From assembly GCA_020881915.1 (NCBI GenBank), contig JAJFPB010000004.1:1798001-1862000 (forward strand): a stretch of DNA of 64,000 bases, read 5' to 3'. Below, one piece after another: positions 1 through 11,602 of this stretch (positions within the stretch are counted from its first letter, which is position 1; every line of letters starts with the position of its first letter). This stretch comes from Paramyrothecium sp. XJ0827 (taxonomy: Eukaryota; Ascomycota; Sordariomycetes; Hypocreales; Stachybotryaceae). The translations under genes were made by a program, and so were the position numbers. The notes beneath the pieces are model-generated. The model saw only the letters and a program-made list of their open reading frames with translations. It was not told the origin of the DNA and did not search any database.

Positions 1-1923
1 GGTATGTACGGTATGATGGTTGGCGTCTTAGGTTCTAGGAGGCATGAGCAAGGAAAAGGAGTGAAACGATTATGAACACTGGCAGGCCGTCCAATGAATG
101 CGAGGAAGCAATCGACAGGACGCAAGGCCTGGACCACTCGGCTGTTACCCGCTTCCCCAAGGTGACTGGCGTGAGGGCATGAACAGGTAAATGCGCTTGG
201 TCTAGTTTTATTGAACCATGTGATTGCTGCTACTTACGGTAAGGTACGATATGTAACAGTGTATGCCAGACAAAGGGGGTTTTTGGGCGGATTCCTGAGC
301 CTCCACTTGTGTCCGGATCTGGTATCAGCAAAGAAGTCGGGCTCGAGGATGACCACAGTCGATCGATTTATTTACAGAGTTAGGTATAGAGTAACCGCTG
401 CTCCTGTTTTCAACTCATAGTGCAGTCCTGGGGATGCTGAGTTTGGAGGTCAATTTCCGGGGTGCACAAATTGGCACTGTCTTCCAAGCCCGTTGTTCCT
501 GGGCGATAAGGGTTGGTGAAGTATTTCCTCTTTTGGTGACGTAATTTACGACTAGCCCGAGTCCCTGTGCGTCGCGCCGGGTGGGCTTGCCACTTTGGGC
601 ACGTGTGCGTGTGCCGCACTCAGGCAAAGGGAAGGTACTTTTGCCGTCGTGATGGGCTTTGAAGCCAAATCGTATCAATCGCTGATGAAGCAAGGCGGTG
701 AACGTCAGAAGTGGTTTAGAGAAAGCAAGTAAGACGTCTTGTGACGGAGACTGTGAACGGGGGTGTGGAGGAAGTCCTGGTCAAATCCTCTGTGAGCCGT
801 CGAGCGTCTCAGCCAGTACGCGATGATATCAGCTGCACTCTATGTCAGTGCTACCTTGCGTAGCATACATGCAGAGCATGCGCGTTCGTCCTACAGCTAT
901 CAACCAAAGAAATCGAGGAAGGAGGCCAGAGGCGGAAAGACAATTCAACAGCCACTGTTAGGGGCAATGTTTAATAGGCTAGCCAATGGGCAATCGCGCT
1001 GTGCATCCCAAGGCATTGGGACTTCAGCTGGGCTTCTCGGGCCCTTCATTCGGCAGTAAGCTCATTAGACCGGAGAGCCTCATGGTTCTACACAGAAAAT
1101 GGGTCCGCTGTGGTCAGCAGAAATCTTGGACAGGCAGCCCTATCACCAAAAGACGCCAATGTAAGCGTGGCGAAGCACCGAGGCTCGAATTATGAGGCTT
1201 AGACTTCTTTTACGCCTGCTTACCTTGATTATGCAGCAGCAAACCAGGCTTCAAGATTCAGTTTTGAGCCATATTGAGTGTATCAACTTGTTTAAATTTA
1301 CAATCATAATCAGGAGGCTGGCCAGACATTGGGAAAACAAGATCATAAGAGACTAACTGCCTCTCAAATAGACCAGTGGCTGCATTTTCTCCTTAAACGC
1401 GCACTAGATCACTCTACACCGTGCCGACAATCCCGTGCGATTTGAAGCTGAACTTGCTCACTGTACCTACCCTGTACCTGCAGTCCGTCCAAGTCGAACT
1501 TGGTAGGTCCATCGACACCCCTTGGCTTCCGTGGAATTACGTTTTGTGTTGTGACGCTGTACTAACATCACGACCGGACTGCGGAGCGATAGACAATGGG
1601 CCGTTCTGGTTATGATATACACTTTGTCGAAAAGACTGATGCACCTCCTATCCCACGCCGCGAGAGAAGGCAAGCATCAGACGCCTTTGACATCTAGAGC
1701 GCCTGTCGCCACCCTGAGCACTTGACGAGATAGACGGATACATAGTGAATATCATTGATGTAGATTATTTTAAGGAATAATAAAATAGGTGGAAATAAAT
1801 TGTTGTCAAGATAACAGCCTGTCCGAAAAAAACTCTCCAAGTTCCGTGGCGTCACTGAGACACTTTGTCTCAAAACATGATGTCGATTATTTTGCAGCCG
1901 CTCCAACGGTAACCAATACCTCA
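1..1923. other. Gene-free stretch
   Basis: I see no supported gene here. Open frames are all under about 95 codons, overlap on both strands and resemble no family I know. The sequence becomes AT-rich just before the tRNA gene (about 1755-1830). No repeat or transposon end is visible. Confidence 0.5.
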
Positions 1924-2083
1924 GTCTTGGTGGCTCAGTTGGTTAGAGCGTTGGTCTCGTTCGTCTCCCCACACACATCCTTTCACTATACTAGTAAACT
2001 GACCTTCTCCAAAGATATTCACTATGATTCAGTCTTCAGGCTGGGCCATCCAAAGGTCGTGAGTTCGAGTCTCACCCAGGACA
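1924..2083 (+). tRNA. tRNA-Thr (CGT) with an 86-nt intron, copy 1
   Basis: The acceptor stem pairs GTCTTGG (1924-1930) with CCAGGAC (2076-2082), followed by discriminator A. The D arm is GCTC/GAGC with loop AGTTGGTTA. The T arm is GTGAG-TTCGAGT-CTCAC. The anticodon stem TTGGT (1951-1955) pairs with TCCAA (2049-2053) with one T-T mismatch. U33 is followed by CGT at 1958-1960, read as threonine. With the usual nuclear intron position, one base after the anticodon, the intron is 1962-2047. A run of six T at 2089-2094 fits a Pol III terminator. Position 37 would be T instead of the usual purine, so the amino-acid assignment is less certain than the tRNA call. The mature 74 bases are identical to the copy at 3588-3741. 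Confidence 0.85.
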
Positions 2084-3587
2084 ACTTCTTTTTTGCATTC
2101 CTCTTTAAAGTCCCACCCTCTTTCCCCCTTCTCCCTCCTCTCCTCTTTTTTGTTCCTTTTTTTTATCCTATCGCTCTTCGTTTCTACCAATAGAGCGTGT
2201 TCGAGCAGTGCTCTCCTGGAAAATAGATCCGAGCGAGGAGAATCGATATTTGGTGTGCCGGGTCATGTAACGCTTCTTTCACATGCCTGCAGTTGAGTCG
2301 GCACTAACATCAGGCTTGCAGGACCAAGTGCGGCATCGCGACTGGCTTGGACATGAGCGATAACCCAATTGGCGGCTCATATAGCGGAAGATGATGCTCG
2401 GCCACGTGGATTGAGACGGGTCACTAGGAGGAGCCAGTGTCTCCCTCAAACAAGTGACAGAAGGTCGACTACCAAAGTCGTCATGGCTTCAGCAGGCCAG
2501 ATTTCGTCACCTACAGCCATCAAAGTCTCCCGAGTCCACCGTCGGTTCAGGTATGAGGGTGCAAGCAGGACAATTTGGTCTCATACTGCGCAATAGAACG
2601 GGCCCAAGAGATTCCCAGGTCGTTGAAGCCCCGGAGGAGAGTGCACCACTAAGACGAAAGCCGCTCAGGGAGCTAGTGTTGCAGATGGTCGGTGATATCG
2701 AGTGTTACGACTTCTGATATGTAAGTACAGGTGACAGTCACAGAGTCAACCCCGGGTGCCAGCGCCGTCCCATGAAGCGAAGCGCCGCCGCCATCACGCA
2801 ACCCATGCATTAGTTCTTCTATCACACATTGAGGTCGTACGGCGCACTTGCCAACAGATTTGCCAGCGGACATACATACCAAAAACATCTGCGCTGACCC
2901 ATCAAGCCAAAAAGGCGAGGGTAGCAATGATCACTCAACTCCCGGGGGCCCATTACCTTTGAGCTATCTCCTTCCCTTCTACCTATTCGTGGCATTTTCT
3001 TTCGCCAGAGACCGATAATTATTTCCAAGAGCTGGAAGGTATACTAATAGTCGGCGTCTCAGTCTCCTCTGACTTGGAACAAGTCAATAATATACCGATC
3101 TCAGAAGGAGGTAACCGAACGTAGGCCATGGCCGAGATGTAAGTGCTGAACACAGTGTAGTGAGAATGAAGGAGTATCCTCAACTAGTCTGCCATATCTT
3201 AGGTAAGTGACAAAGTTCAAATTGTGGATCTATCAACTGCGAGTTCTGGTATCAACTGAGCATTCCCTCGAGCCCAAGAGTCATCACAGTACAGCCACAC
3301 TTTCTGTCCCGTTTGGAGAGACGCTTACAAGTCACACGCGTTAACGTCACCCGCCCTCCCTTCCCTCATCCGGCATTGCCAGTCTTAGCCAAGGCTATCA
3401 GTTCCGTCGTCAAGAGGGCGGCAGGTCATCGCCTTGTGCAATGATTCGAGTGATACCAGAACATCAGCCATAACAAGACTGCGATGTCGGATATGGCGGG
3501 AGAACATGGTCAATCTACATGTTATGTGTTTCATGGGCCAAAAAATAATCATCCATCTTATGAAGAGAATGACCAAAAATGAAAGGT
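2084..3587. other. Gene-free spacer between the two tRNA genes
   Basis: It holds a pyrimidine-rich stretch just after tRNA copy 1 (about 2086-2190) and otherwise no supported gene, repeat or structural RNA. Confidence 0.45.
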
Positions 3588-3741
3588 TGTCCTGGGTGAG
3601 ACTCGAACTCACGACCTTTGGATGGCCCAGCCTGAAGACTGAATCATATGAATATCTGGTGACGGTTAGGATATGCAAGTGTGCGAGCATGTGCGGGGAG
3701 ACTAACGAGACCAACGCTCTAACCAACTGAGCCACCAAGAC
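3588..3741 (-). tRNA. tRNA-Thr (CGT) with an 80-nt intron, copy 2
   Basis: This is a reverse-strand copy of the gene at 1924-2083. All 74 mature positions are the same, including acceptor stem, D arm, CGT anticodon and T arm. The intron is 80 nt instead of 86. It shares its first bases (GTCTCCCC after one or two variable bases) and about its last 30 bases with copy 1, while the middle differs. Five T follow the 3' end on the minus strand (plus positions 3575-3579). The two genes converge, about 1.5 kb apart. The identical mature part and intact stems argue that both are functional and not pseudogenes. Confidence 0.85.
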
Positions 3742-5075
3742 TTGCTTGTTGATGGGGTAGTGCTTGTTTAATATTATTAATCCAGCTATCCGGTGTGAGC
3801 CCCAACTCTAATCACCAGTAGACTTACACTTGTGCCAGCCTTCTTGGTGACTGGAAACAAGAGTTTGTTGGCAAATGATCCAACTGTGATGATCAGGCTG
3901 AGAAGAACGTATGCGGCACCGTGAAACAAAAACCGAAGAGCTCAGCAATCTCTGCCAAGTATGCAAGTATCCTTGCTTGAGCTAAAATAGACTTTGTCGA
4001 AATCGCTTTCTGAATGTCTTGCACAAGAGTGAACATCCCTAGTCTTTTTCAAGTCTTATTGCACGCCCTCTCTCTTCCCTCTACAAGTTCACATAAACCA
4101 AGATCACAAATAATTACTTAGGGACGAACGGAAGATCTCGGAGTAAGGAAAGGACTCTTCCAATCGGCTGATGTTTGGGCAGGGGCTTGCATAATGCAGT
4201 CACCAGTCTCGACGACAAGTTTCCAAGCTCGGGAGTAGCTTTGCCCAACACTTCTTGAGAGATGTCCTAGTTCTTGTTCTTATTCTCTAGGAATTGTTTG
4301 TAGTCGATGGCCGCCGAGTCACTGTCGACAAAACTCTGAAAGCTTGTTAGTCTATTGGGCTGGATGTGATCATAGATGCGGCCAAGAAGGATGAGCCAGT
4401 TGGTTTTGATGCTCTTATTCTCGCTGTGAATGCAGGAAGTGACGTATAGAGTATGAAACACCATAGCAAGGAGATGTGGCCAAACATGACAGTGAGCTGA
4501 GGAGCCGTTGTGTCCAAAGACACTCCTCGCCAGAAGCTGTGGTCTGGGGCATTGCAGTGCTCATCGTTGCTAGTAGCACAGGATCGGGCATAAATACGTA
4601 GGAGTGCTTTATACTTGGCTGCTTCATCTCAACAGCACCCAAGGTATTGACGTGGCAAGCCCATTGCCAACCAGGGCAGACTTAGGCGTACCAACAGGCG
4701 GCCTTGCAGTCAACAATGCACGGCTTGGTCCACGGAAGATTGAATTGTCCGGTGGATGGACAAAGCATCGACGGTATAGAGGGAATTTGAAGTACCTGAT
4801 CCGAAGGCAGAGCGAGCAAGTCGTGCGGAAAGGCCAAGTAAGAGTGAGGAAGTCTCCTTGGATAAGGCAAAACACCGTGGGCAGCAGTACTTGATGCCAA
4901 AGACGGTCAAGGTACTAACCTAGATTTCCCAAGGTATCTGACCTAGCAACCGGACCGTTCTTTGTTTACCAAGTGGCTACACGAGCATGGAACCAGTTCC
5001 CTGTTTGTAGGAGCCAAGAGCAAGTTCCAATATGTTACATACTTAAACAGGTCTACGAAGCTATTCTTTGATCTA
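3742..5075. other. Gene-free stretch
   Basis: Short overlapping frames occur on both strands around 4600-4910, but none shows a domain, splice structure or start context that I can defend. The right end is the 3' flank of the HAD phosphatase gene. Confidence 0.4.
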
Positions 5076-6642
5076 CTACGATTGTTTCTGGTGAGCCAGC
5101 ACCCAAGCGCGGTCTACATCGAGTCCTTCATTCCGCATTGCCCAGACAATGGCATCCACGACATCGTCGACAATGACCGCGGGCTGGTACCGGGGGTTCT
5201 GCTCCATGACCGTTTTCTTCCACACGCCCGTCCGGACCAAGATCGAGATCCATTCCGTCCCGTCCTCCGGCTTGAACTCGTTGGCGCCTCGGATGTCGCT
5301 CTCGGGGTTGTCGCCAATCATGTACACCCGCCGCAGCGGCTCCTGGACCCTGGCTGCTCCTTTTGCTCCTCCCGCGGTTGCAAGGTCGGAGTGATAATGC
5401 AATAATCGATCATGAGCATATTTGTAAGTCAGTGGCCATGGCTTGCCCAAAGGCGTGTATTTCAGCTCGGCTCCGCCCGTTACCGCGGACCACACTCCCT
5501 TAAGCGCGTCGAGAAACGCACCCGTCCCGAATCGGTTGACCGGATACTCTGTCTTCCAAACAAGATCTACGTTCGAGATCCAGACGTCAGGCTGGCCATC
5601 TTGCTGCCACCCGTGGTTTGGTAGTGATTTGTCGCCATTCTTTGTCGAGATGGTGCCGAGATAGCCTTGTCGGGACACCAGTAAGTCGTTGATTATTTGG
5701 ATGTCCAATGCCCAGTCTCTTGGATCGTTCCAGACGAGGATCTGGTCAATCTTCAGAAGATCGTGAGGTAGTTCGTTGCTGTAGGGATCCGCCACCCTCG
5801 ACAGCCTCTTCCCATCAGGTAGCGTCTCGCTACGTGAATGCAGGCTCTCTCTTAGGTTATCAAAAGGGAAGAGACTCTCGTCCGCTGCTATGAGATCAGC
5901 AGGCGTGACTACCCGCGAGAAGCCGTAGCTGGAACACAATTAGCTGCTGTCGACCAGCCAATGATGGTGATGAAGGACGAACTCTTTGGCTACCCGCCTC
6001 GCAACTTCTGGGTGAGACCCTGTGATGAACACTGTTCCGCTCTTCTTGGACTGGTCCCAGCCACTCATGGGTGTATGTGAAAGAATGACCCTGTCCCGAA
6101 TCACGTCCTCGTCCAGACTCATACCGAGTCGTTTGCTCAAGGACTCTGCCTTCGCTATCTCCGGGGCGCAGCCACCGTTTGTCAGGAAGACATAGCGGAC
6201 GTCCTGGGACCTCAAGATCCTCAGTGCCTCCCGTGCACCGGGAATTGCAGTCTTCCCTTGGTACAAGACTCCGTCTATGCTTTGAATGAGTTAGATGCGG
6301 CTGAACGAGAAAATGCGCCAACGGTAGTTCATGGATGGGAGGAACATACTCAAAAGCAAATGCCATTTCGGACAGCGCTTTTCGAGACGCGTCGCTGGTC
6401 AAGTCTACATTGGTGGAGGCATGCGGAGGCTGGGGGACAATGGGCTCTGGCACAGATCTGAACCTTTCGAGCTTAGATGCTGATATCGAGAAGCCTCGGA
6501 CGGTGCAGCCTGTGGTGCATGAGCCTGCTGGCGCTCCTGAGAGATATGGTGAGGATGCGGCATGGCGAGGGCGTATCCTCCAAGCTGGAGCTGCTACTCG
6601 CGCTCGGAGTAGCACATGCTGCCGTGACATGATATACGCCAT
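5076..6642 (-). CDS. HAD-superfamily class IIA hydrolase, HDHD5/CECR5-like, mitochondrial
   Basis: Three exons, 6642-6350, 6279-5983 and 5928-5076, give 480 residues. The first about 60 residues are rich in Arg, Ala and Ser and look like a mitochondrial targeting sequence. The HAD nucleophile motif spans the first intron and reads FAFDIDGVL (about 95-103). FLTNGG (129-134) is the second HAD motif. YMIGDNPESDIRGANEF (from about 399) holds the acidic metal-binding residues and is characteristic of the CECR5 subfamily. The substrate of this family is not well established; the human relative is mitochondrial. Intron 1 (6280-6349) has donor GTATGT and branch CTAACTC. Intron 2 (5929-5982) needs the unusual donor GTTCGT but restores the expected YGF motif. 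A second ATG four codons downstream is an equally possible start. Confidence 0.88.
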
Positions 6643-7283
6643 TCCTTTAGCTGGTTATTGTTTAAGCATCTGCGGCTCTGTTTATGACTCTCCGTTTCTT
6701 GTCGTTATCGAATTGGACAGCTTGGTGGACATGGGGTGGAGTGTGCGCTGAAACCACTATTTCACGCGTCCAAATTAGGCCCAAGCACTAAAGCAGGTAA
6801 CAGCAAGACTGATGGAAGGTGAATAGTTTCCTGCCAACAAATATTATCATGAGATAATAATAACTATTTTAAATATTAAGCAGTGTTCTATCGGTTTACA
6901 AGAAAAAAATCGGCAAGAAACAAGTAATAACACAAGTTTCAGAGGATTTTGTAAGTTATCAAGGATCTTTCTTAGGCAATGCAGAACGGAGCTTTGACGG
7001 TCGCTAAATTTCTACTGCTTGGTCGGCAGTCCATAAAGCGATTGCGCATCTGGGCCACTGTACTAAGAAGTGCCATGAACAAAACCTGTGAGAATAAGAA
7101 CCACCTGCAAGTCAATGCATGTTCAATTGATCGAGTGGGCGTTGATTGGTTGTTTGGCAGGGAGCCTTCTATATAACATTGTACAATTGGTTGTGGTACA
7201 CTTCGTAAGCTATGGAGCTCGGAATTACATATATTACATGCGGCTCGATGCAAGTCGAAAGGAGCATGCCGACAACATGCCAA
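6643..7283. promoter_or_regulatory. Spacer between SCO1 3' end and HAD phosphatase start
   Basis: It contains the promoter of the HAD gene on the right-to-left strand and the 3' flank of SCO1. A markedly AT-rich block lies at about 6835-6960. No gene is seen. Confidence 0.4.
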
Positions 7284-8247
7284 TTAGCTTGACTTGAGGG
7301 TCCAGTCCTTCATATGATCCAACACCAACTTAGCAGCCTGCTCTGGCGAATGCTGTCGGCCCAGTGCCTCGACGAAATCGCCGTCCGGATCCATGAGGTA
7401 GAAATAGATGCTGTGGTCCACCAGGTAGTCCTGTCCGGGCGCCACCTTTTCCGGCGTGCTGAAGTAGACCCTGTACTTCTTGCACATGTCCTTGATCTGC
7501 TCGTACGTTCCGGTGAGGCCCATGAACTTGGGATGGAACTCGGCAAGGTAGCTCTTGAGCGCCTTCGGATCGTCACGGGCAGGGTCGCAGGTGATGAAGA
7601 TGGGCAGAAGCGCGTCGGGCGCCTTCTCCTCGACGAGGTCAAGCATGCGGGCCATCTTGTCGAGCTCTTCAGGGCAGATGTCGGGGCAACGGGTGAATCC
7701 AAAGTAAACCTATTTGGCTGTTAGGACAAGTTGTCGAGCGTCGCCATGCGTCAACCTACCAGGGAGTATTTGCCCTTCATCATGTCGCTCGTGAAAGGCT
7801 TGCCGTCCTGGTCCACCAACTCGAATGGTCCACCGACCTTGGGCCTTCCTATGCCTTTGTTTGCCTCCGCTATCCTTTTCCTCTGCATGCGCTCCTTCTC
7901 GTGCTCAAAGTACCACATGAGACCGGCGCAGGTTGCAACGAACAAAGCTCCAGCCTTCCACGAGAATGGCTATTGCATCAGTCAGCTTGAGGAATGTGCA
8001 GGCGTGTTGCAGATAGTGAGAAGCGACTCACACCGGTGTTGTATCGGCTCTTGGCCTGCTCGACAGTCTTGTACTTCGTCCGCCTCTGTACGATCGGTTG
8101 TCGAGCTTCGATGGCCGTCCGCGGGAGGCTCGGACGATGCAGCTTGGGCGACCCGACTGACGTCCCGAAGCATCGATGGCATTGTCGCACGGGCAATGCG
8201 TTGAGGGTGCCGCGCAGGGCCCTCTGCGAAGTCGCGATATGCGACAT
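7284..8247 (-). CDS. sco1: SCO1 copper chaperone for cytochrome c oxidase assembly
   Basis: Three exons, 8247-8032, 7969-7760 and 7709-7284, encode 283 residues, the usual SCO length. SCO1 is anchored in the mitochondrial inner membrane and delivers copper to the CuA site of Cox2. The N terminus has a targeting-like, Arg- and Ser-rich region. One membrane segment follows at about 79-94, after PFSWKAG. The copper ligands are present: CPDIC (Cys150 and Cys154) and the conserved His in VDHS (about His241). The rest is a thioredoxin-like fold. Introns have donors GTGAGT and GTAGGT. I start at the ATG opening MSHIATSQRAL. It shares a 355-bp divergent promoter with spp1. Confidence 0.95.
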
Positions 8248-8602
8248 TGTGAATTGCGCCTGTGGTTCGTTGAAGTTTGACAATAGTCAGCTCATTTACA
8301 ATGTCATCCAAAGCTTTTGGGAACAACGCCCTGGAACACCGAGTATTTGCCGAGCGAGTCTAGACTCGCTTAGTCATTCATTCATTCACTCATCTCATTC
8401 ACCACCATTCTTGAGAAGAGAACTGAAGGACATGTATACCACGAAAACACACTAGGCAACCAAAATGTGTTATTAATTGTCTTGTCTTTCGGTTCGGTAA
8501 TTATTGGCTTCAATACGATAATGGCATGGTAGCTGGAGTCGAATCTATATATTATATATATTTGCTGGGGGTTCTTGGTTCCAACGCTATCGCATCGCCA
8601 CA
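8248..8602. promoter_or_regulatory. Divergent promoter sco1 / spp1
   Basis: This 355-bp spacer separates the divergent start codons. An AT alternation at about 8546-8562, 40-55 bp before the spp1 ATG, is the only TATA-like block. An ATTC tandem (about 8371-8388) lies nearer sco1. Confidence 0.6.
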
Positions 8603-9988
8603 ATGGATCAACCACGGATGGCGGCATCAATGGACGGCCAGCCTCATTTTGAGCTCATTGATGACAATGTCAAGAGCGAAAGCATGGCTGACTCCCCTCA
8701 GCTGCCGGCCATAGAACCTGCACTCGCCACCACCCAGTCGCCTCACCACTCGCCCCTCACAACAGAACCTGCAGACACAAACAACATGGCCGGCACCACA
8801 GGATCGAAGAAAAAGGGAACAGCCTCCGCCGTGAAGAAAGGGCCCAAACGACCCAAGGGTGGAGAGGCCAGGAAGCCTAAGAAACCGAGGACGGAAACTA
8901 CAACCCTGGCATCTGACGATGTGTCTGAAGACGAAGAGTCTGATCACGGCCCGTACTGCATCTGCCGTGGACCCGATGATCACCGGTGGATGATCTGTTG
9001 CGAGACGTGCGAGGACTGGTTCCACGGCGAGTGCATCAACTTGGACAAGAGCATCGGCGAATCCCTGATCGAAAAGTTTGTGTGTCCCAACTGCACAAAC
9101 GAGGATCTAACGACCATTTACAAGAAAACCTGCGCGTTGGGGAGCTGTCGCAAACCGGCACGACTGACGCAGTCACCTTCCAGCGTCTTCTGTTCAAACG
9201 AGCATGCACAGATGTGGTGGGAGCGGTTGGTCAACAGGCTTCCCAAGGGAAAGCGGACGGCAGGGCTGAGCGACCAGCTGTCGCAGGACGAGTTCATGGC
9301 CTTGCTAAACAGCGGCTTGGCCGGCGTTGACGAGCAAGGCATGTGGCGGATCTCAAAGACCCCTTTTGCTGGGGAGATACTGCGTGCGGAGGACGAAACT
9401 AAGAAAGGTAACGTGCCCATCCCTACTCTATCGTCTTTGTCTCTGTCTCTTATAACTAATATTTGACCTATTGCAGATGGCGAGTCGTCACCTATTTTCA
9501 GCGAGGAGGAGAGGAAGTTTCTGGAAGGCACTGCCCAAGTGCGCTTCCAACTAGCAGAGGAAACGCTGCTCTGCCACAAGATGCTCACGCTCATCGAGCT
9601 AGCCCAGGAGCGTCGGCGATCCGCAATCACCGCTAGGCGGCTCGGCGAGGACATCTGCGGCTACGACCAGAGGCTGGACACAGTGTCGGCCAGGGACGCC
9701 TTCGCGGCCTTTGCCAAGTCACCAGAGACTGACGAGATCTTCCACTCCTCCAAGCTGGGCGACCCCGTGGGCGAGGGCGACGACGTGAGGGGCATGTGCG
9801 AGCGCAAGCGGTGCAAGGTCCACAGCGGGTGGCAGAAGCTGCTCGCCCTGGGCATCAAGCACCAGATTCGGGAAATGGCAGGGCAGGCGGCCGAGGTGGA
9901 GGAGGAGGAGAGGATGCTCAAGGAGGCAGCTACGGAAAGGTGCAGGCGGAAAAAGGCGGAGACGAACTGGGTCGAAGTTCTCGAGTGA
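8603..9988 (+). CDS. spp1: Set1/COMPASS PHD-finger subunit Spp1 (CFP1-like)
   Basis: Two exons, 8603-9407 and 9477-9988, encode 438 residues. Spp1 is the PHD subunit of the Set1 H3K4 methyltransferase complex and reads methylated H3K4 in the nucleus. A Ser/Pro- and Lys-rich N terminus leads to a PHD finger at about 117-165 (YCICRGPD, MICCETCEDWFHGEC, FVCPNC) with the full set of Cys and His ligands. A second Cys/His block follows (CALGSCRKPAR, FCSNEHAQMWW), typical of the CFP1/Spp1 family. The C-terminal part is helical and charged, with CERKRCKVHSGW, another family signature. The intron (9408-9476) has donor GTAACG and a CTAAT branch. The first ATG is used. Confidence 0.93.
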
Positions 9989-11602
9989 TATGCCACGCCG
10001 TGTCGTTGTTCACATTTCACGAGCAAGTTGTATTCTTCAATGGACATATGGAAGAAGGGCATGGCGTTTGCTGGCGGCTACAGCGAGGTTTGGCATTCGG
10101 GATTGGGCTTGGGACTTGCATCTTTTGGGCTCGATAGGCCGTTCTGATAAGTATCAGCGATGGACAAGGCGTCACGGACAATGCAGAGGGAAAAAAATTC
10201 ATTTAATTAAATCATCAAAACTATTTCTCGTCGGATCTATCGGCACAAATTGCGAGCCGCGAAACAACGCCTCGGATTCTGAGAACTTGTGGTCGGCAAG
10301 GATAGGAAATGGTCTTAGAGGAAGTGATTTCACGCACAAGAATGGAATAGCGTCGTCACAAGACGGTGGAAGGATTCGCTTCTTGCGCCAGGAGAACTCA
10401 CCCTTGAAGTAGGGAATTAACTGGCATCGACCACGATTGCATCCGCATTTGAATCGAACCAGGCGGGGCACAGCCTGCTCCATCTACGTTGAAAGGAGGA
10501 CCCGAGACCGTACTTATTTCAAGGCTGCCGGGACGAGAGAGCCCGCCGTTGCTTATAGCCTCGAAACCCAAGGTCAACGTGTTCAGCGACAGTCAAGCCT
10601 AGAAGGATTCCCATCCCGCCGGAACCCATTTCTGTAAGTGAACCCATGTTAACGCAATTACGGCTCGAGGACAAGGAGGCCAACTAGCTTAATGGAAGGT
10701 GAGGACTGGACCGCGTCGGAAAGTCCGCCAATAGGATGCAATGGACGTAGCCGAGACTGGACGAGATGCAGCTGGGGTCTTGTCAAGGACTCCATTCGCC
10801 TTCATCCCCTGCCACCATCTTGACACCGTCCCACGTTCCTGAAAATTTGTGGGGATATCCAACAGCCCTGTCTGCTATCACAACCCCAACGCCAGGGTCG
10901 GATAGAAGCTTGTTCTGCAAGCCACAACACGTTCGCCTCAGATGATGCCGGAAGTTAAATGCCGTTCACGGAACGAGGCCCAGCGCATTTCGATAAGACG
11001 GACTGCACATTCCCATTGACGAGTATTCGGGACAACACCATCGGCGTTGCTTTGCACAGCACTAGCTCAAGATGTGCTGTGTGAATTGGAAGATCTGCTT
11101 GTTAGCACTTTCGATAAGGCATCCTACTTTAGGCTAGGCACAGCAGGGATATGCATCTCGCAATGACTCCGGGGCAGGGATATATCGGCTAAGTTACCTC
11201 TGTACCAGTCGTCGTGATACTCAAGAATCTATGCTCAAGCTGAGGGACCTGGAACGCATGGATCCTGTGCAATCTTATAGAGCATGCTGGCGAATAAGCT
11301 AGACTGTTTCCAGGTTGTGCCGAACATCTACTATCTTGGCTTTGAACAGGATGCGTTGCGCTCTCTGGGCTTCAAAGGTTAGCCTCATCAAAGCCGGACA
11401 CGACGAAGGAGGAGCAAGTTGTATGATCTAGGCTGTCTGGAGAACGCCGGCTTGAATGAAGCCTCGGGGTACGTGTCAGGCGACGAACAAAGGCGAGAAG
11501 GCCGGTCTACGTTCTTGCGTTTGGGAAAGACCCGTTGCTCTCAAGATCTCGAGTCGCTAGCTCTCTCGACCTAAACCACCGGCACAATCGAGCTCAGCAG
11601 TC
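9989..11602. other. Gene-free stretch, 3' flank of spp1 and promoter of the next gene
   Basis: No open frame with domain or splice support is present. The spp1 transcript probably ends in the first few hundred bases. The right end may hold an undetected upstream exon of the membrane-protein gene that starts at 11603. Confidence 0.4.

Noticed and set aside
1789..2193. 134-codon frame over the first tRNA
   Set aside because: It reads through a complete intron-containing tRNA gene and its terminator; the protein has no domain.
8627..9654. Long antisense frames opposite spp1
   Set aside because: They mirror the codon bias of the PHD-protein gene and contain no family motif.
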